Shown here in pieces: positions 34,260 through 42,264 of a stretch of DNA of 45,869 nucleotides (position 1 is the first letter of the stretch; each line of letters begins with the position of its first letter). Made by a program: the position numbers and the translations under genes. Under the pieces are notes generated by a model, which was given only the letters and a program-made list of their open reading frames with translations, was not told where the DNA came from and searched no databases. Origin of the DNA: Clostridia bacterium (GTDB lineage Bacteria > Bacillota > Clostridia > Christensenellales > CAG-138); contig JAFWMS010000006.1 of the NCBI GenBank assembly GCA_017545535.1, forward strand, positions 1 through 45,869, read 5' to 3'.

Positions 34260-34561
34260 TCCTCGTCGTTTTCTTCCTCGTCCTCAATGTCCTCTTCGAT
34301 GGGCATATCCGCCTCGTCGGCCCGAAGCTTATCGGCCATGAGCTCCAGCTCCGTCTCCCGCTTCTGCTCCCGGAGGCATTCCTCGCACAGGTCGTGGCCC
34401 TTCACCGCCGGCGCCTCGCCGCAGTTGGAGCACATGACCACCTCTTCCTCCTCCACGGGGACCGGCTTCTTCCGCTTCATGGCGGAGGCGCAGACGTGAC
34501 AGATGGTCTCGCCGGGCCGAAGATAATTCAATTCACACTTGGGGCATTTACGTAACGCCAT
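34256..34561 (-). CDS. Small zinc-ribbon protein with acidic tail
   Basis: 101 residues. The first knuckle pair is CPKC near residue 6 and CHVC near 21; the second is CSNC near 44 and CEEC near 59. The last 30 residues are highly acidic (Glu/Asp runs). Short zinc-ribbon proteins like this accompany translation or nucleic-acid functions, but I do not recognise a specific family. It is coupled by overlap to the metallophosphoesterase and sits 46 bases after ysxC. Confidence 0.8.
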   Translation of the reverse strand: MALRKCPKCELNYLRPGETICHVCASAMKRKKPVPVEEEEVVMCSNCGEAPAVKGHDLCEECLREQKRETELELMADKLRADEADMPIEEDIEDEEENDEE

Positions 34562-34607
34562 AGTTCCATCTCCCTGGATCGTTCTCGACCCATAGTATGC
34601 GGTCTTG

Positions 34608-35240
34608 TTATGCTTCTGTCAAGGGTTCCGGTTCATTTTCCTGAACAGCGGACGACTTTTCCGCCACGACGGCGCCCAGGCGGGCCAGCAGTTCCTCCCG
34701 GCCCTCCCCCGTTTCGGCGGAAAAGGGCAATCCCCAGGGGGGCGCGCCCACCAGCTTGGCGTTTTGGTTGGCCGCCTGCTGGCGCTTCGATTTGGCCACC
34801 TTGTCCGCCTTGGTAGCCACGATGGTGAAGGGGATGCCGTAATAGAGCAGGAACTGAAACATCTGTTTGTCCTCCCCCGTGGGCTCGTGGCGGATGTCCA
34901 GAAGGAGGAAGAGATGATCCACCCGGCCGGAGGTGAGATAGCTCTCCATGAGCCGGCCCCAGCTCTCCTTCTCCCCCTTGCTCCGCTGGGCGAAGCCGTA
35001 CCCCGGCAGATCCACCAGATAGAAGCTGTCGTTGACGAGATAGTAGTTGACCAGCCTGGTCTTGCCGGGGGCGGCGCTGATCCGGGCCAGCTTCCCGTTG
35101 CCCGTCAGACAGTTGATGAGGCTGGATTTTCCCACGTTGCTCCGGCCCACCAGGGCGATCTCCGGCCGCTTCTCGGGGTAGCCCCCCGCGAGGCCCACGC
35201 TGGTGAGGAAGGCGGCCTTCCTGATGCGAAAGGGTTCCAT
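34608..35240 (-). CDS. ysxC: Ribosome biogenesis GTP-binding protein YsxC/YihA (EngB)
   Basis: 210 residues from ATG 35240. G1 is GRSNVGKSS; Thr of G2 is in 'APGKTRLVNYY'; G3 is DLPGYG; G4 is TKAD; G5 is 'PFSAETGEG'. This GTPase acts in late 50S assembly. AAAGGAG lies before 35240 and a good promoter just upstream, so the much longer open frame reaching to 36023 is rejected as an extension. It heads an operon with the zinc-ribbon and metallophosphoesterase genes. Confidence 0.96.
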   Translation of the reverse strand: MEPFRIRKAAFLTSVGLAGGYPEKRPEIALVGRSNVGKSSLINCLTGNGKLARISAAPGKTRLVNYYLVNDSFYLVDLPGYGFAQRSKGEKESWGRLMESYLTSGRVDHLFLLLDIRHEPTGEDKQMFQFLLYYGIPFTIVATKADKVAKSKRQQAANQNAKLVGAPPWGLPFSAETGEGREELLARLGAVVAEKSSAVQENEPEPLTEA

Positions 35241-35269
35241 GTCGCGCTCCTTTCGTGGTTTATGCTGTG

Positions 35270-35298
35270 AGTATAGCGGGGATGGGCCCGGTTTGCAA
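35270..35298 (-). promoter_or_regulatory. ysxC operon promoter
   Basis: Minus-strand TTGCAA (35293-35298), 17 bases, TATACT (35270-35275), 30 bases before ATG 35240. Confidence 0.75.
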
Positions 35299-35371
35299 CC
35301 TTTCTTTTCGGCGTCCGTTTTTAAAAACCGAAGGCAAAAGCAGATTTCTTTTTCTTTTTTCCAAAAAGCTA

Positions 35372-35402
35372 TTGACTTTCCCCCTGGTGGAAGCTGTATA
35401 AA
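35372..35402 (+). promoter_or_regulatory. MerR-type promoter with 19-bp spacer
   Basis: TTGACT (35372-35377), 19 bases, TATAAA (35397-35402). The overlong spacer holds an imperfect dyad (CTTTCC..GGAAGC). A 19-base spacer with a dyad is the hallmark of promoters that MerR-family activators twist into register. The gene it drives is itself a MerR protein, so autoregulation is likely. Confidence 0.8.
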
Positions 35403-35429
35403 GGAAGCAGAAAGGACGGGAAACGGCCC

Positions 35430-36074
35430 ATGAAGATACAACAGGTGGAGGAGCTGGTGGGGATCAGCAAGAAGAACATCCGCTTCTACGAGGAGCAGGG
35501 GCTCCTGACCCCCGGCCGGGCCGAGAATGGCTATCGGGCCTATGGGCAGGCGGACGTGCGGCGGCTGAAGCAGATCAAGCTCCTTCGGAAGCTGGCCGTG
35601 CCCATCGAGGATATCCGGGACCTGTTCAAAGGGGAAGCGTCGCTGGATACCTGCCTCACGCGGCAGCTTAGGGAATTCGACCGGCAGCGGGAGAGCCTCT
35701 CCGCCATGGAGGGCATGACGCGAGACCTGCTGAGCCGGCCGGGCCTCACCCTGACAGGGCTGGACACGGAGGGGTGTCTCGAGAGGATCGAGCGATTGGA
35801 AAAGGAGGGACGATCGTTTATGGACGTATCGAAGCGGGACGTGCACCGCAAGAAGGCCACGGGAGCGTTTATCGGCGCGGCCATCTTCATCGCCCTGATT
35901 TTGCCCGCCCTCATCGCCATCCTGTGGGCCAACGGGCAGGCCCCTCTGCCCCTGGGGCTGCTGGTGCTGTTCATCGCCATACCGGTGGTCGTCATCGTGT
36001 GCGTCGTGGCGGTGCTCATTCAACGGATCAAGGAAATCAAAGGAGGAGAAGAAGATGAAGCTGCTCAGTATTGA
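35430..36074 (+). CDS. Membrane-anchored MerR-family transcription regulator
   Basis: 214 residues. Residues 1-70 are the MerR winged helix ('IQQVEELVGISKKNIRFYE', GLLTPGR, 'GYRAYGQADVRRLKQI'). A coiled dimerisation helix runs about 75-125. Two strong TM segments follow at about 145-165 and 172-195, ending in a charged cytoplasmic tail. A normal MerR carries a soluble ligand-binding C-terminus; here it is replaced by membrane anchors. It overlaps the next gene (YbjQ) by 20 bases and shares the operon with a YhfC-type intramembrane protease. Release by proteolysis or direct membrane sensing are both possible. Confidence 0.88.
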   Translation: MKIQQVEELVGISKKNIRFYEEQGLLTPGRAENGYRAYGQADVRRLKQIKLLRKLAVPIEDIRDLFKGEASLDTCLTRQLREFDRQRESLSAMEGMTRDLLSRPGLTLTGLDTEGCLERIERLEKEGRSFMDVSKRDVHRKKATGAFIGAAIFIALILPALIAILWANGQAPLPLGLLVLFIAIPVVVIVCVVAVLIQRIKEIKGGEEDEAAQY

Positions 36075-36393
36075 TCATGTGCCCGGCCAACAGATCGAGG
36101 CCTTGGGCATGGTGAAGGGAGCCGTGGTGCAGACCAAGCACTTCGGCAAGGACTTTATGGCGGGCCTCAAGACCCTGGTGGGCGGCGAGATCGTGGCCTA
36201 TACGGAGATGCTCAATGAAGCCCGGCAGATCGCCGTGAAGCGGATGGTGGACGAGGCCAAGGCCCTGGACGCCGACGCCGTCGTGGGCATCCGCTACGGG
36301 TCCGCCCAGGTCATGCAGGGAGCCGCCGAGGTGCTGGCCTACGGCACGGCAGTGAAGATTTTGGGGCCCCGGGAAGGATCGGTACGGCTGTGA
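36055..36393 (+). CDS. YbjQ/UPF0145-family protein
   Basis: 112 residues. Family blocks: 'GMVKGAVVQTKHFGKDF' near the start, 'EMLNEARQIAVKRMVDEA', then 'ALDADAVVGIRYGSAQVM'. YbjQ domains form ring-like oligomers and are often annotated as heavy-metal-binding, with no firm function. ATG at 36055 follows AGGAGG located inside the MerR gene; the 20-base overlap indicates tight coupling. It overlaps the next gene at GTGA. Confidence 0.9.
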   Translation: MKLLSIDHVPGQQIEALGMVKGAVVQTKHFGKDFMAGLKTLVGGEIVAYTEMLNEARQIAVKRMVDEAKALDADAVVGIRYGSAQVMQGAAEVLAYGTAVKILGPREGSVRL

Positions 36394-37175
36394 GCGTCCC
36401 CACCCTGTCCATCCTGTTCATGGCCCTGGCGGCGCTGTTCGCCTTCGCCGCGCCCATCGTGCTGCTGATCTATTATAAGAGGAAGGGCGCGGAGATCCTG
36501 CCCTTCTTCATCGGCTGCGCCGTATTCATCGTCTTTGCCCTGATCCTGGAAGCGCTGGCGCACAAGCTGATCCTGAAGGGGTCCCTGGGGCAGACGATCC
36601 AGGGGCACACCCTCCTCTACGCCCTCTACGGGGGCCTGGCCGCCGGCGTCTTCGAGGAGACCGGCCGGTATTTGGCCTTCAGGACCGTGCTGAAGAAGCG
36701 GCTGGGGAACGATCGCAACGCCCTCATGTACGGGGCGGGCCACGGGGGCATCGAGGCCATACTGCTGCTGGGCTTTGCGTATATCAGCAACATCGTCATG
36801 TCGGTGCTCATCAACGCCGGCCAGACGGACCTGCTGACGGCCACCGCCGCCGGCGAAGCGGCGGCCCAGCTGAAGGCCGTCTTCGAAACCCTGACCGCCA
36901 CTGCCCCCTGGACCTACCTCCTGGCCATCGTGGAGCGGGCCGTGGCCATCACCACCCACATCTGCCTGTCGGTGCTGGTATGGTTCGCGGCGAAGAAGCC
37001 CGGCAAAGGCTGGCTCTTCCCCCTGGCGATCCTTCTGCATGCCGCCCTCGATGGGATTATGGTGATCCTGGCTGCCCATCTGCCCGTGGCGGCGGTGGAG
37101 GGCTGCCTGGTGGTCATGGCCCTGGGGCTGGTGTTCCTGGCCCGGGCCGTATGGAAGAAGAACGCGGAGGTATAG
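36390..37175 (+). CDS. YhfC-type intramembrane metalloprotease-like protein
   Basis: 261 residues with about seven TM segments. Conserved blocks are 'GVFEETGRYLAF' (Glu-Glu-x-x-Arg), 'MYGAGHGGIEA' (His) and 'ILLHAALDG' (His..Asp), in the order seen in YhfC and related CPBP/glutamic-type intramembrane proteases. The start is GTG at 36390, overlapping the YbjQ stop (GTGA). It is the third gene of the MerR operon and is followed by a terminator. By family it may cut membrane-embedded proteins; the MerR protein with two TM segments in the same operon is an obvious candidate (inference). Confidence 0.87.
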   Translation: MSVPTLSILFMALAALFAFAAPIVLLIYYKRKGAEILPFFIGCAVFIVFALILEALAHKLILKGSLGQTIQGHTLLYALYGGLAAGVFEETGRYLAFRTVLKKRLGNDRNALMYGAGHGGIEAILLLGFAYISNIVMSVLINAGQTDLLTATAAGEAAAQLKAVFETLTATAPWTYLLAIVERAVAITTHICLSVLVWFAAKKPGKGWLFPLAILLHAALDGIMVILAAHLPVAAVEGCLVVMALGLVFLARAVWKKNAEV

Positions 37176-37194
37176 AAAGAAAAAAGCCGATATG

Positions 37195-37226
37195 AAAGGG
37201 GATAGGTTTTCACGCCTATCCCCTTT
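37195..37226. terminator. Terminator between convergent units
   Basis: A 12-base-pair perfect stem AAAGGGGATAGG / CCTATCCCCTTT with an 8-base loop. It lies between the YhfC-type stop (plus) and the deacetylase stop (minus). T-rich ends are modest on both sides. Confidence 0.75.
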
Positions 37227-37241
37227 GCCGTATTTCGTTCG

Positions 37242-38162
37242 TCAATTCATCTGTTTGCACCGGTACACGACGCCGGGTTCCAACGGTTCGCCCCGGCTTT
37301 CCAGCAGCTCGCTGACCGTGACCATTTCGTAGCCGTGGTCTTTCAGCCAGGGGATCAGCTCCTTCAGCGCCATTTCGCTGCACTTGAGCTTGTCGTGGAA
37401 GAGGATGATGGACCCGTTTTTGATGTTGTTCCGGCAGATCCGCAGGATCGCGTTGGGATCCCCCGATTCCCAGTCCCGGGTATCCACCGACCAAAGGATG
37501 ATGGACACCCCTGCGGCTATGGCCGCCTTTTCCACGTTCTTGTCCTTGCCGCCGCCCGGGGGCCGCATCAGCCGCAGCTCATAGCCGCCCTCGATATGCC
37601 CCGAGATGATCTGCTTCATCTCGTCCAGACGTTTGAGCTGGCTGTCGTAGGACAGGTTGCTCATGGTGCTGTGATCCAGCCCGTGTATCCCGATCTCGCA
37701 GCCCAGGTCCGCCATTCGCTGCAACAGCGGCGCCGTGTTCTCGTTGATGGAAGTCCCCAGCACGAAGAAGGTGCCCCGGACGCCGTTCGCCTCCAGCAGG
37801 TCCAGGATGCCCGGGGTGCCGATCTCCCTGGGCCCGTCGTCAAAGGTCAGGGCCACCATGGGCCGATCCGGGTCCGGCGTCGGCGTGGGCGTGGGGGTCG
37901 GCGTGGGCGTGGGGGTCGGCGTCGGCGTCGGCGTGGGGGACGGCGTCGGCGTCGGCACGGCCGTCGGCTCCGGCGTAGGCTCCGGGGTATCCGTCGGGTC
38001 CGGCGTCGGCGGCACGGTGGCCGTCGGCGTCGGGGTCTCGGGTTGCGGCGCCGCGGTCATCTCTGCCATCGCCTTCCCGTCCCGGGCAGGCTTAGCGCAG
38101 GCCATGCCCAGCAGCACAGCCAGCGCCAAGAGGATGGCGGCGATCCGCGTGGTCCGTCTCAT
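37242..38162 (-). CDS. NodB-type polysaccharide deacetylase lipoprotein
   Basis: 306 residues. A signal peptide with lipobox-like LGMAC (about 18-22) precedes a Thr-Pro linker (about 40-97). The NodB domain has 'VALTFDDGP' (catalytic Asp), the His pair in '[11 protein letters not shown]', '[10 protein letters not shown]' and '[10 protein letters not shown]', ending with 'ILFHDK'. It would remove N-acetyl groups from wall sugars outside the cell. It starts 18 bases after the DUF885 gene in the same direction. The linker DNA is G-rich on the other strand and fits a quadruplex pattern. Confidence 0.94.
   Translation of the reverse strand: MRRTTRIAAILLALAVLLGMACAKPARDGKAMAEMTAAPQPETPTPTATVPPTPDPTDTPEPTPEPTAVPTPTPSPTPTPTPTPTPTPTPTPTPTPDPDRPMVALTFDDGPREIGTPGILDLLEANGVRGTFFVLGTSINENTAPLLQRMADLGCEIGIHGLDHSTMSNLSYDSQLKRLDEMKQIISGHIEGGYELRLMRPPGGGKDKNVEKAAIAAGVSIILWSVDTRDWESGDPNAILRICRNNIKNGSIILFHDKLKCSEMALKELIPWLKDHGYEMVTVSELLESRGEPLEPGVVYRCKQMN
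37887..37915 (+). other. G-quadruplex-type motif on the template strand of the deacetylase linker
   Basis: Four G-runs (3, 5, 3 and 5 G) separated by 3, 7 and 3 bases meet the usual G3+N1-7 pattern. It arises from the Thr-Pro codons (ACG/CCC) read on the opposite strand; similar but looser runs occur near 29897-29970. Confidence 0.45.
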
Positions 38163-38180
38163 GGTCGCTCCCTTCCGCCG

Positions 38181-40061
38181 TTACTGGGCTTTGACCCACT
38201 GATCGAGCCGGTCCGCCAAGAGATTGAAGTAGCTGGGGCCGTAGCTCATGTACTGGGCATAGAAGGCCCTCTCGTCGAACTTGTCCGCGCCCAAGGCTTT
38301 CCGGGTGGTGGCGAACAGGTTGGTGAGCCGGGCGTAGCCGTAGGCATAGGGCATGTAGTAGAAGGGGTGGCCGATGATGAAGGGATCGTAGATCTCCTCC
38401 CTAAACTCGTCCTTGTCGTAGCCGTAGTAGGTGCTGAACAGATCGAAGGCCTGGCCGAAGCTGTCGCCGAAGTAGTTGACCCGGATGGACAGGTATCCCA
38501 GCAGCTCCGTGGCCAGCTGGCTGTTGGACTGATAGGTCTGCATGTCGTAGATCTTGATCTTATTGTTGGCCTTCACGGACAGCAGGTACTCGGAATACTG
38601 GCTCCAGGCCTCCGCATAGGCGGTGGACTCCAGAAGCTGCTGACTTAGGCTCAGCCCCGGCATGGACCGATGGTACACGTACTGGTACAGGTGGCCGTCG
38701 AAGCCCTCGTGGGCCAGGGTGGACAGCAGGTTCCCGGAGGACTGGGGATCGTTGAGACCGATCATGTTGTTCTGCCAGTCGTCGAAAGCGGGGATCAGAT
38801 AGAAGGCCGGGGAGGCCACTTCCTTCAGTTCCTCCGCCACCTCCTCATATCGCACGTTGATATCCTCGGGCAGCGGGGGCAGCCAGCCGTCCAGAACGCT
38901 CCGCAGATAGGCCACGTTTTCCTCCACCGTGCCCAGGGAGAACTTGCGGGGGTAGCTGCCGTTCATCTGGGAGGCACGGCGGGCGTTGTTGACGCACTCC
39001 TTGTAGGAGTTCTTCATGATCTTCGCCAGATCCTCCGGGGGCAGGGTGTCGCCGCAGCTGTCCTTGAGCATATACTCGAACCAGCGGAGATACTTCTCGT
39101 CCTCCGTGGCCTTCACGCCCTGCTCGGGCCGGCAGTAGGGGCGCAGGGCCTCCAGGCCAGCCTTCAGGTCGATGAAGGCCTGGTTGAACTCGTTCTGCAG
39201 CAGGGAAACGTTCTTTTCCTCATAGGCCTTGATCTCCTCCTCGGTAAGGCCCTCCACCTTGGCGATGTTCTCCATGAACAGAGGGATGAGGAAGATGGTG
39301 TCCTTGGCGTTGATGATCTCGTCCAGATCCTCGATGACCTTGTTGAGGTTGGCCTCGATCATGAACAGATTCAGCTTCTCGGCCCGATACTGCTCATACT
39401 CCAAAAGCTCGGAGAAGAACCGGGGCACGTCCGCCAGCAGGGTCAGATAATCCTCCACGTCCCGCTTGCTGTTGAGCTCATAGAACCAGAAGATCAAAGG
39501 CAGGTCCGCCTGGATGCCGGTGTAGGGGGTCAAGGGCTCGTAGTAGCCGTAGAACTCCTCGCCCTCCAGCTCCAGCTCGCAGAACTGGCGCATGGTGTCG
39601 TAGGCCAGCTTGTCCTGGTCCGAAAGAGTCCTCGGATCCACGCGATCCATCCGGGACAGGGTGTTCTCGATGAACGTGTACCACTCCCGGTCCCCATCCT
39701 CCTTGAAGGTACCCAGGGAACGCTCCACCTCGTCGTAATCGATGCCGTACTTGGAGGGGTCCTTCACCAGCTGATGGAGGGAGGTGATGTCGCTGGACAG
39801 ATACTCCTTGAAGAAGTCCAAATCGATGTCCGCCCAGTTCTCGTCGTAAACGGGTTCGGCGGTGGGTTCGGGTGTGGGCTCCTCCGTGGGTTCAGCCGTG
39901 GGTTCGGCGGTCGGCTCCTCCGTGGGTTCCGCCGCAGGCTCCGCGGTGATCTCGGGGGCAACGGTGGCCTGGGCGTCCTTGTTGGGAGAGGGCACCCGGA
40001 TACAGGCCGCCAGGCTCAGCAGCATCATGAGGGCCAGCAGCAGGGCGATCGTTCGTTTCAT
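38181..40061 (-). CDS. DUF885-family metallopeptidase, secreted lipoprotein
   Basis: 626 residues from ATG 40061. AAGGAGA lies upstream and a signal peptide with lipobox follows (MKRTIALLLALMMLLSLAAC), so the nine-codon longer version is rejected. A Glu-Pro-Thr linker (about 30-65) leads to the DUF885 domain. It has 'TLAHEGFDGHLYQY', an H-E-x-x-x-G-H zinc motif at about 463-469, and the family's C-terminal 'YMPYAYGYARL'. These are peptidase-like proteins (carboxypeptidase-type fold) acting outside the membrane. It is the third gene of walJ-rlmH-DUF885-deacetylase, 23 bases after rlmH. Confidence 0.9.
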   Translation of the reverse strand: MKRTIALLLALMMLLSLAACIRVPSPNKDAQATVAPEITAEPAAEPTEEPTAEPTAEPTEEPTPEPTAEPVYDENWADIDLDFFKEYLSSDITSLHQLVKDPSKYGIDYDEVERSLGTFKEDGDREWYTFIENTLSRMDRVDPRTLSDQDKLAYDTMRQFCELELEGEEFYGYYEPLTPYTGIQADLPLIFWFYELNSKRDVEDYLTLLADVPRFFSELLEYEQYRAEKLNLFMIEANLNKVIEDLDEIINAKDTIFLIPLFMENIAKVEGLTEEEIKAYEEKNVSLLQNEFNQAFIDLKAGLEALRPYCRPEQGVKATEDEKYLRWFEYMLKDSCGDTLPPEDLAKIMKNSYKECVNNARRASQMNGSYPRKFSLGTVEENVAYLRSVLDGWLPPLPEDINVRYEEVAEELKEVASPAFYLIPAFDDWQNNMIGLNDPQSSGNLLSTLAHEGFDGHLYQYVYHRSMPGLSLSQQLLESTAYAEAWSQYSEYLLSVKANNKIKIYDMQTYQSNSQLATELLGYLSIRVNYFGDSFGQAFDLFSTYYGYDKDEFREEIYDPFIIGHPFYYMPYAYGYARLTNLFATTRKALGADKFDERAFYAQYMSYGPSYFNLLADRLDQWVKAQ

Positions 40062-40084
40062 GGTCTTTTCTCCTTTTCTTTCCG

Positions 40085-40561
40085 TCATTTATGATAGGTC
40101 TCGCCGTTCAGTATTTTGAAGCTCCGATAGAGCTGTTCTAAAAGCACCAATCGGGCCAGACGATGGGGCAGCGTCAGTTTGGAGAGCGAAAGCTCCTCGT
40201 CCGCCCGGGCCACGGCCTCCTTCGAGAGGCCTAAGGAGCCGCCGATGAGGAAGCTCACGTTCCGCCCCCGATCCCTGAGCTCACCGATCCGCGCCGCCAG
40301 GCCCTCGGAGGTATAGGCTTTGCCCGTGACCGTCAGGGCGATCACGTGGTCCTTGGGGTCCAGAAGGGACATAAGCCGCTTCCCCTCCCGGATCTTCACC
40401 TGCTCCTCCTGGGCGGGGGACAGGTTTTCCGGAGCCTTTTCGTCCGCCGCCTCCCGCACGGAGAGGGTGCAGTAGCGGGAGAGGCGCTTTTCGTACTCGG
40501 CGCAGCCCTCCTCGAAGAACCGGTCCTTTAGCTTGCCCACGGCTAAGATCGAAATATTCAT
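40085..40561 (-). CDS. rlmH: 23S rRNA pseudouridine-1915 N3-methyltransferase
   Basis: 158 residues, standard length for the SPOUT methyltransferase RlmH. Motifs: MNISILAVGKLK start, 'YEKRLSRYC', 'ALTVTGKAYTSEGLA', 'FLIGGSLGLS' (SAM-binding knot) and the family end 'RLVLLEQLYRSFKILNGE' plus YHK. It modifies helix 69 of 23S rRNA. It overlaps walJ by four bases. walJ(yycJ)-rlmH adjacency is common in Firmicutes downstream of walRK, but walRK are not here. Confidence 0.97.
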   Translation of the reverse strand: MNISILAVGKLKDRFFEEGCAEYEKRLSRYCTLSVREAADEKAPENLSPAQEEQVKIREGKRLMSLLDPKDHVIALTVTGKAYTSEGLAARIGELRDRGRNVSFLIGGSLGLSKEAVARADEELSLSKLTLPHRLARLVLLEQLYRSFKILNGETYHK

Positions 40562-41346
40562 GCCACCTCGAAGATGCCCGTAGGCTCGCTCCGCTGGGCC
40601 AGGGCGATGCTCATACCCGCGTCGGGGACGCCCGCGTCCCGCAGGACCCCCCGGACCGTGGCCACGGCCAGGGGCGGGAAGTTGTTTTCCGCCGACAGGT
40701 GGCCCAGAATAAGATGCTTCACGCCCTTTTCATAGAGGGCCGCCGCCGCCCTGCCGCAGTCCTCGTTGCACAGATGCCCCCGACCGGAAAGGATGCGCTG
40801 CTTCAACGAGTAGGGGTAAGGCCCGGCCATGAGCATATCCACGTCGTGGTTGGCCTCCAAGAGGAGCACGCTGCAGTCGGACAGCACCTCCAAAATGCGC
40901 CGATCCACGTGGCCAAGGTCCGTGCACACGCCGCACTTGTTCTCCCCGTCGAAAACGGTGAAGCCCACGGAATGGGCCGCGTCGTGGGGGGTGGTGAAGG
41001 GGTAGATGCGCAGCTTCCCCAGATACAGATCCTTGTCGCTTTCGAACACGCACCGCTCCGAGGGGTACACCCCGGACAGGGCTCCCTCCATGGCGCCCCA
41101 GGTGTCCGCGTTGGCGTACACGGGGATGCGGAACTTCCTCGAAAGGACGTCGATGCCCCGGATGTGGTCCACGTGCTCGTGGGTCACCAGTATGGCGGTC
41201 AGGGCCCGGGGGTCCGCCCCCACCTGGGCAAGGAGCTCCGTGATCCGGCGGCAGGAGAGCCCGGCGTCGATGAGCAGCCGAGCGTCGCCCGCTTCGATAT
41301 AGGTGGCGTTTCCCGAGGAACCGCTGCACAGGGGCACAAAACGCAT
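40558..41346 (-). CDS. walJ: WalJ/YycJ-type metallo-beta-lactamase-fold hydrolase
   Basis: 262 residues from ATG 41346 (GGAGG nine bases upstream; an earlier in-frame ATG at 41379 lies in the promoter). Start 'MRFVPLCSGSSGNATYIE'; zinc site 'ILVTHEHVDHIRGI' (HxHxDH), then 'FTTPHDAAHSVGFT', 'GVCTDLGH' and 'LILGHLSAEN'. Family members act on DNA as 5'-exonuclease-like enzymes and link to WalRK cell-wall control. First gene of the walJ-rlmH-DUF885-deacetylase unit, divergent from ispE. Confidence 0.93.
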   Translation of the reverse strand: MRFVPLCSGSSGNATYIEAGDARLLIDAGLSCRRITELLAQVGADPRALTAILVTHEHVDHIRGIDVLSRKFRIPVYANADTWGAMEGALSGVYPSERCVFESDKDLYLGKLRIYPFTTPHDAAHSVGFTVFDGENKCGVCTDLGHVDRRILEVLSDCSVLLLEANHDVDMLMAGPYPYSLKQRILSGRGHLCNEDCGRAAAALYEKGVKHLILGHLSAENNFPPLAVATVRGVLRDAGVPDAGMSIALAQRSEPTGIFEVA

Positions 41347-41369
41347 ACATACCTCCAATGTAATATAGA

Positions 41370-41425
41370 AGTATAGCACAACTTTTTTCCGAACGCTACC
41401 CCATGGGGAAAACTTGTGCTATACT
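41370..41425. promoter_or_regulatory. Divergent walJ/ispE promoters built from a 12-bp inverted repeat
   Basis: TTGTGCTATACT occurs on the plus strand at 41414-41425 and, inverted, at 41370-41381. Each arm contains an extended -10 (TGC-TATACT) pointing outwards. No good -35 is seen for either. The plus -10 ends only seven bases before the ispE ATG at 41433, so ispE mRNA would be leaderless or nearly so. Two identical promoters or an operator for a dimer are both possible. Confidence 0.65.
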
Positions 41426-41432
41426 CTTTTCC

Positions 41433-42254
41433 ATGGAACGCGTGGAAGAAAAAGCATATGCGAAACTGAATTTGACCTTGGGCGTCCTCTATAAGCGGAT
41501 GGACGGCTATCACGCCCTGGACACCCTCATGCAGACCGTGAGCCTCTTCGACCGGATCACCGTGTCCCCGTCGAAGACCGTGGAGGTCCACGTGACCGGC
41601 GCCGAGCTGCCCTTCGAGAACACCATGTACCGGGCCGCCAAGCTCTATCAGGCGAAGTGCGGCAAGGGGGCCCTCGTCACCTGCGAGAAGCGGCTGCCCG
41701 CGGAGGCGGGCATGGGCGGCGGCTCCGCAGACGCAGCGGCGGTGCTCCGGGGGCTTCAGCGGCTCCACCGGATGCTCACCGATCGGGAGGTCCGGGAGAT
41801 CGCCCTCCAGGTAGGGGCGGACGTGCCCTTCTGTTTGCAGGGGGGATTGTGCCGGTGCGAGGGGGTGGGGGAGATATTGACCCCGGTGGTGGGGCCCCAG
41901 CTCCATTTCGCCGTGGTGAAGCCGCCCCGGGGCGTGTCCACCAAGGCCCTGTTCCAGGGGCTGTCCCTGCCCCGGAAGCGGGTGGAGACGGTGCGGTGCC
42001 TGGCCATGCTGGGGAAGAACGACCTTCCCGGCGCCGCCGCCTATATGGAGAACGCCCTGGAGGCCCCGGCCGTGGCGCTGGTCCCCGAGATTGGCGAGAT
42101 CAAGGCGGCCCTCCTTTCCCGCGGCGCCCTGGCCGCCTGTATGACCGGCAGCGGCTCCGCCGTGTTCGGCCTGTTTGCTACCGAGGAGGGGGCGAAAGCC
42201 GCCCTGACCGGATTCCCCAACGACTATTATTCGGCGTATTGTCACAGCGTATAA
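41433..42254 (+). CDS. ispE: 4-diphosphocytidyl-2-C-methyl-D-erythritol kinase
   Basis: 273 residues from ATG 41433 (MERVEEKAYAKLNLTLGVL); the ATG at 41403 adds residues that overlap the promoter. GHMP-kinase motifs: 'AYAKLNLTLGV', 'RLPAEAGMGGGSADAAAVL' (ATP loop), 'QVGADVPFCLQGG' and 'CMTGSGSAVFGL'. It phosphorylates CDP-methylerythritol between the IspD and IspF steps; those are encoded as one fused protein at 10133-11242. There is no ribosome site before the ATG and the -10 is very close, suggesting a leaderless message. The downstream gene starts 10 bases after the stop. Confidence 0.96.
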   Translation: MERVEEKAYAKLNLTLGVLYKRMDGYHALDTLMQTVSLFDRITVSPSKTVEVHVTGAELPFENTMYRAAKLYQAKCGKGALVTCEKRLPAEAGMGGGSADAAAVLRGLQRLHRMLTDREVREIALQVGADVPFCLQGGLCRCEGVGEILTPVVGPQLHFAVVKPPRGVSTKALFQGLSLPRKRVETVRCLAMLGKNDLPGAAAYMENALEAPAVALVPEIGEIKAALLSRGALAACMTGSGSAVFGLFATEEGAKAALTGFPNDYYSAYCHSV

Positions 42255-42264
42255 AGGAGACCCC

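Noticed and set aside
35241..36023. N-terminal extension of ysxC to 36023
   Set aside because: The extension is antisense to the MerR gene, and the ysxC start at 35240 has a ribosome site, a promoter and the family's usual N-terminus.
38670..40094. 474-codon plus-strand frame opposite the DUF885 gene
   Set aside because: Shadow of a gene with an intact zinc motif and signal peptide; no motifs of its own.
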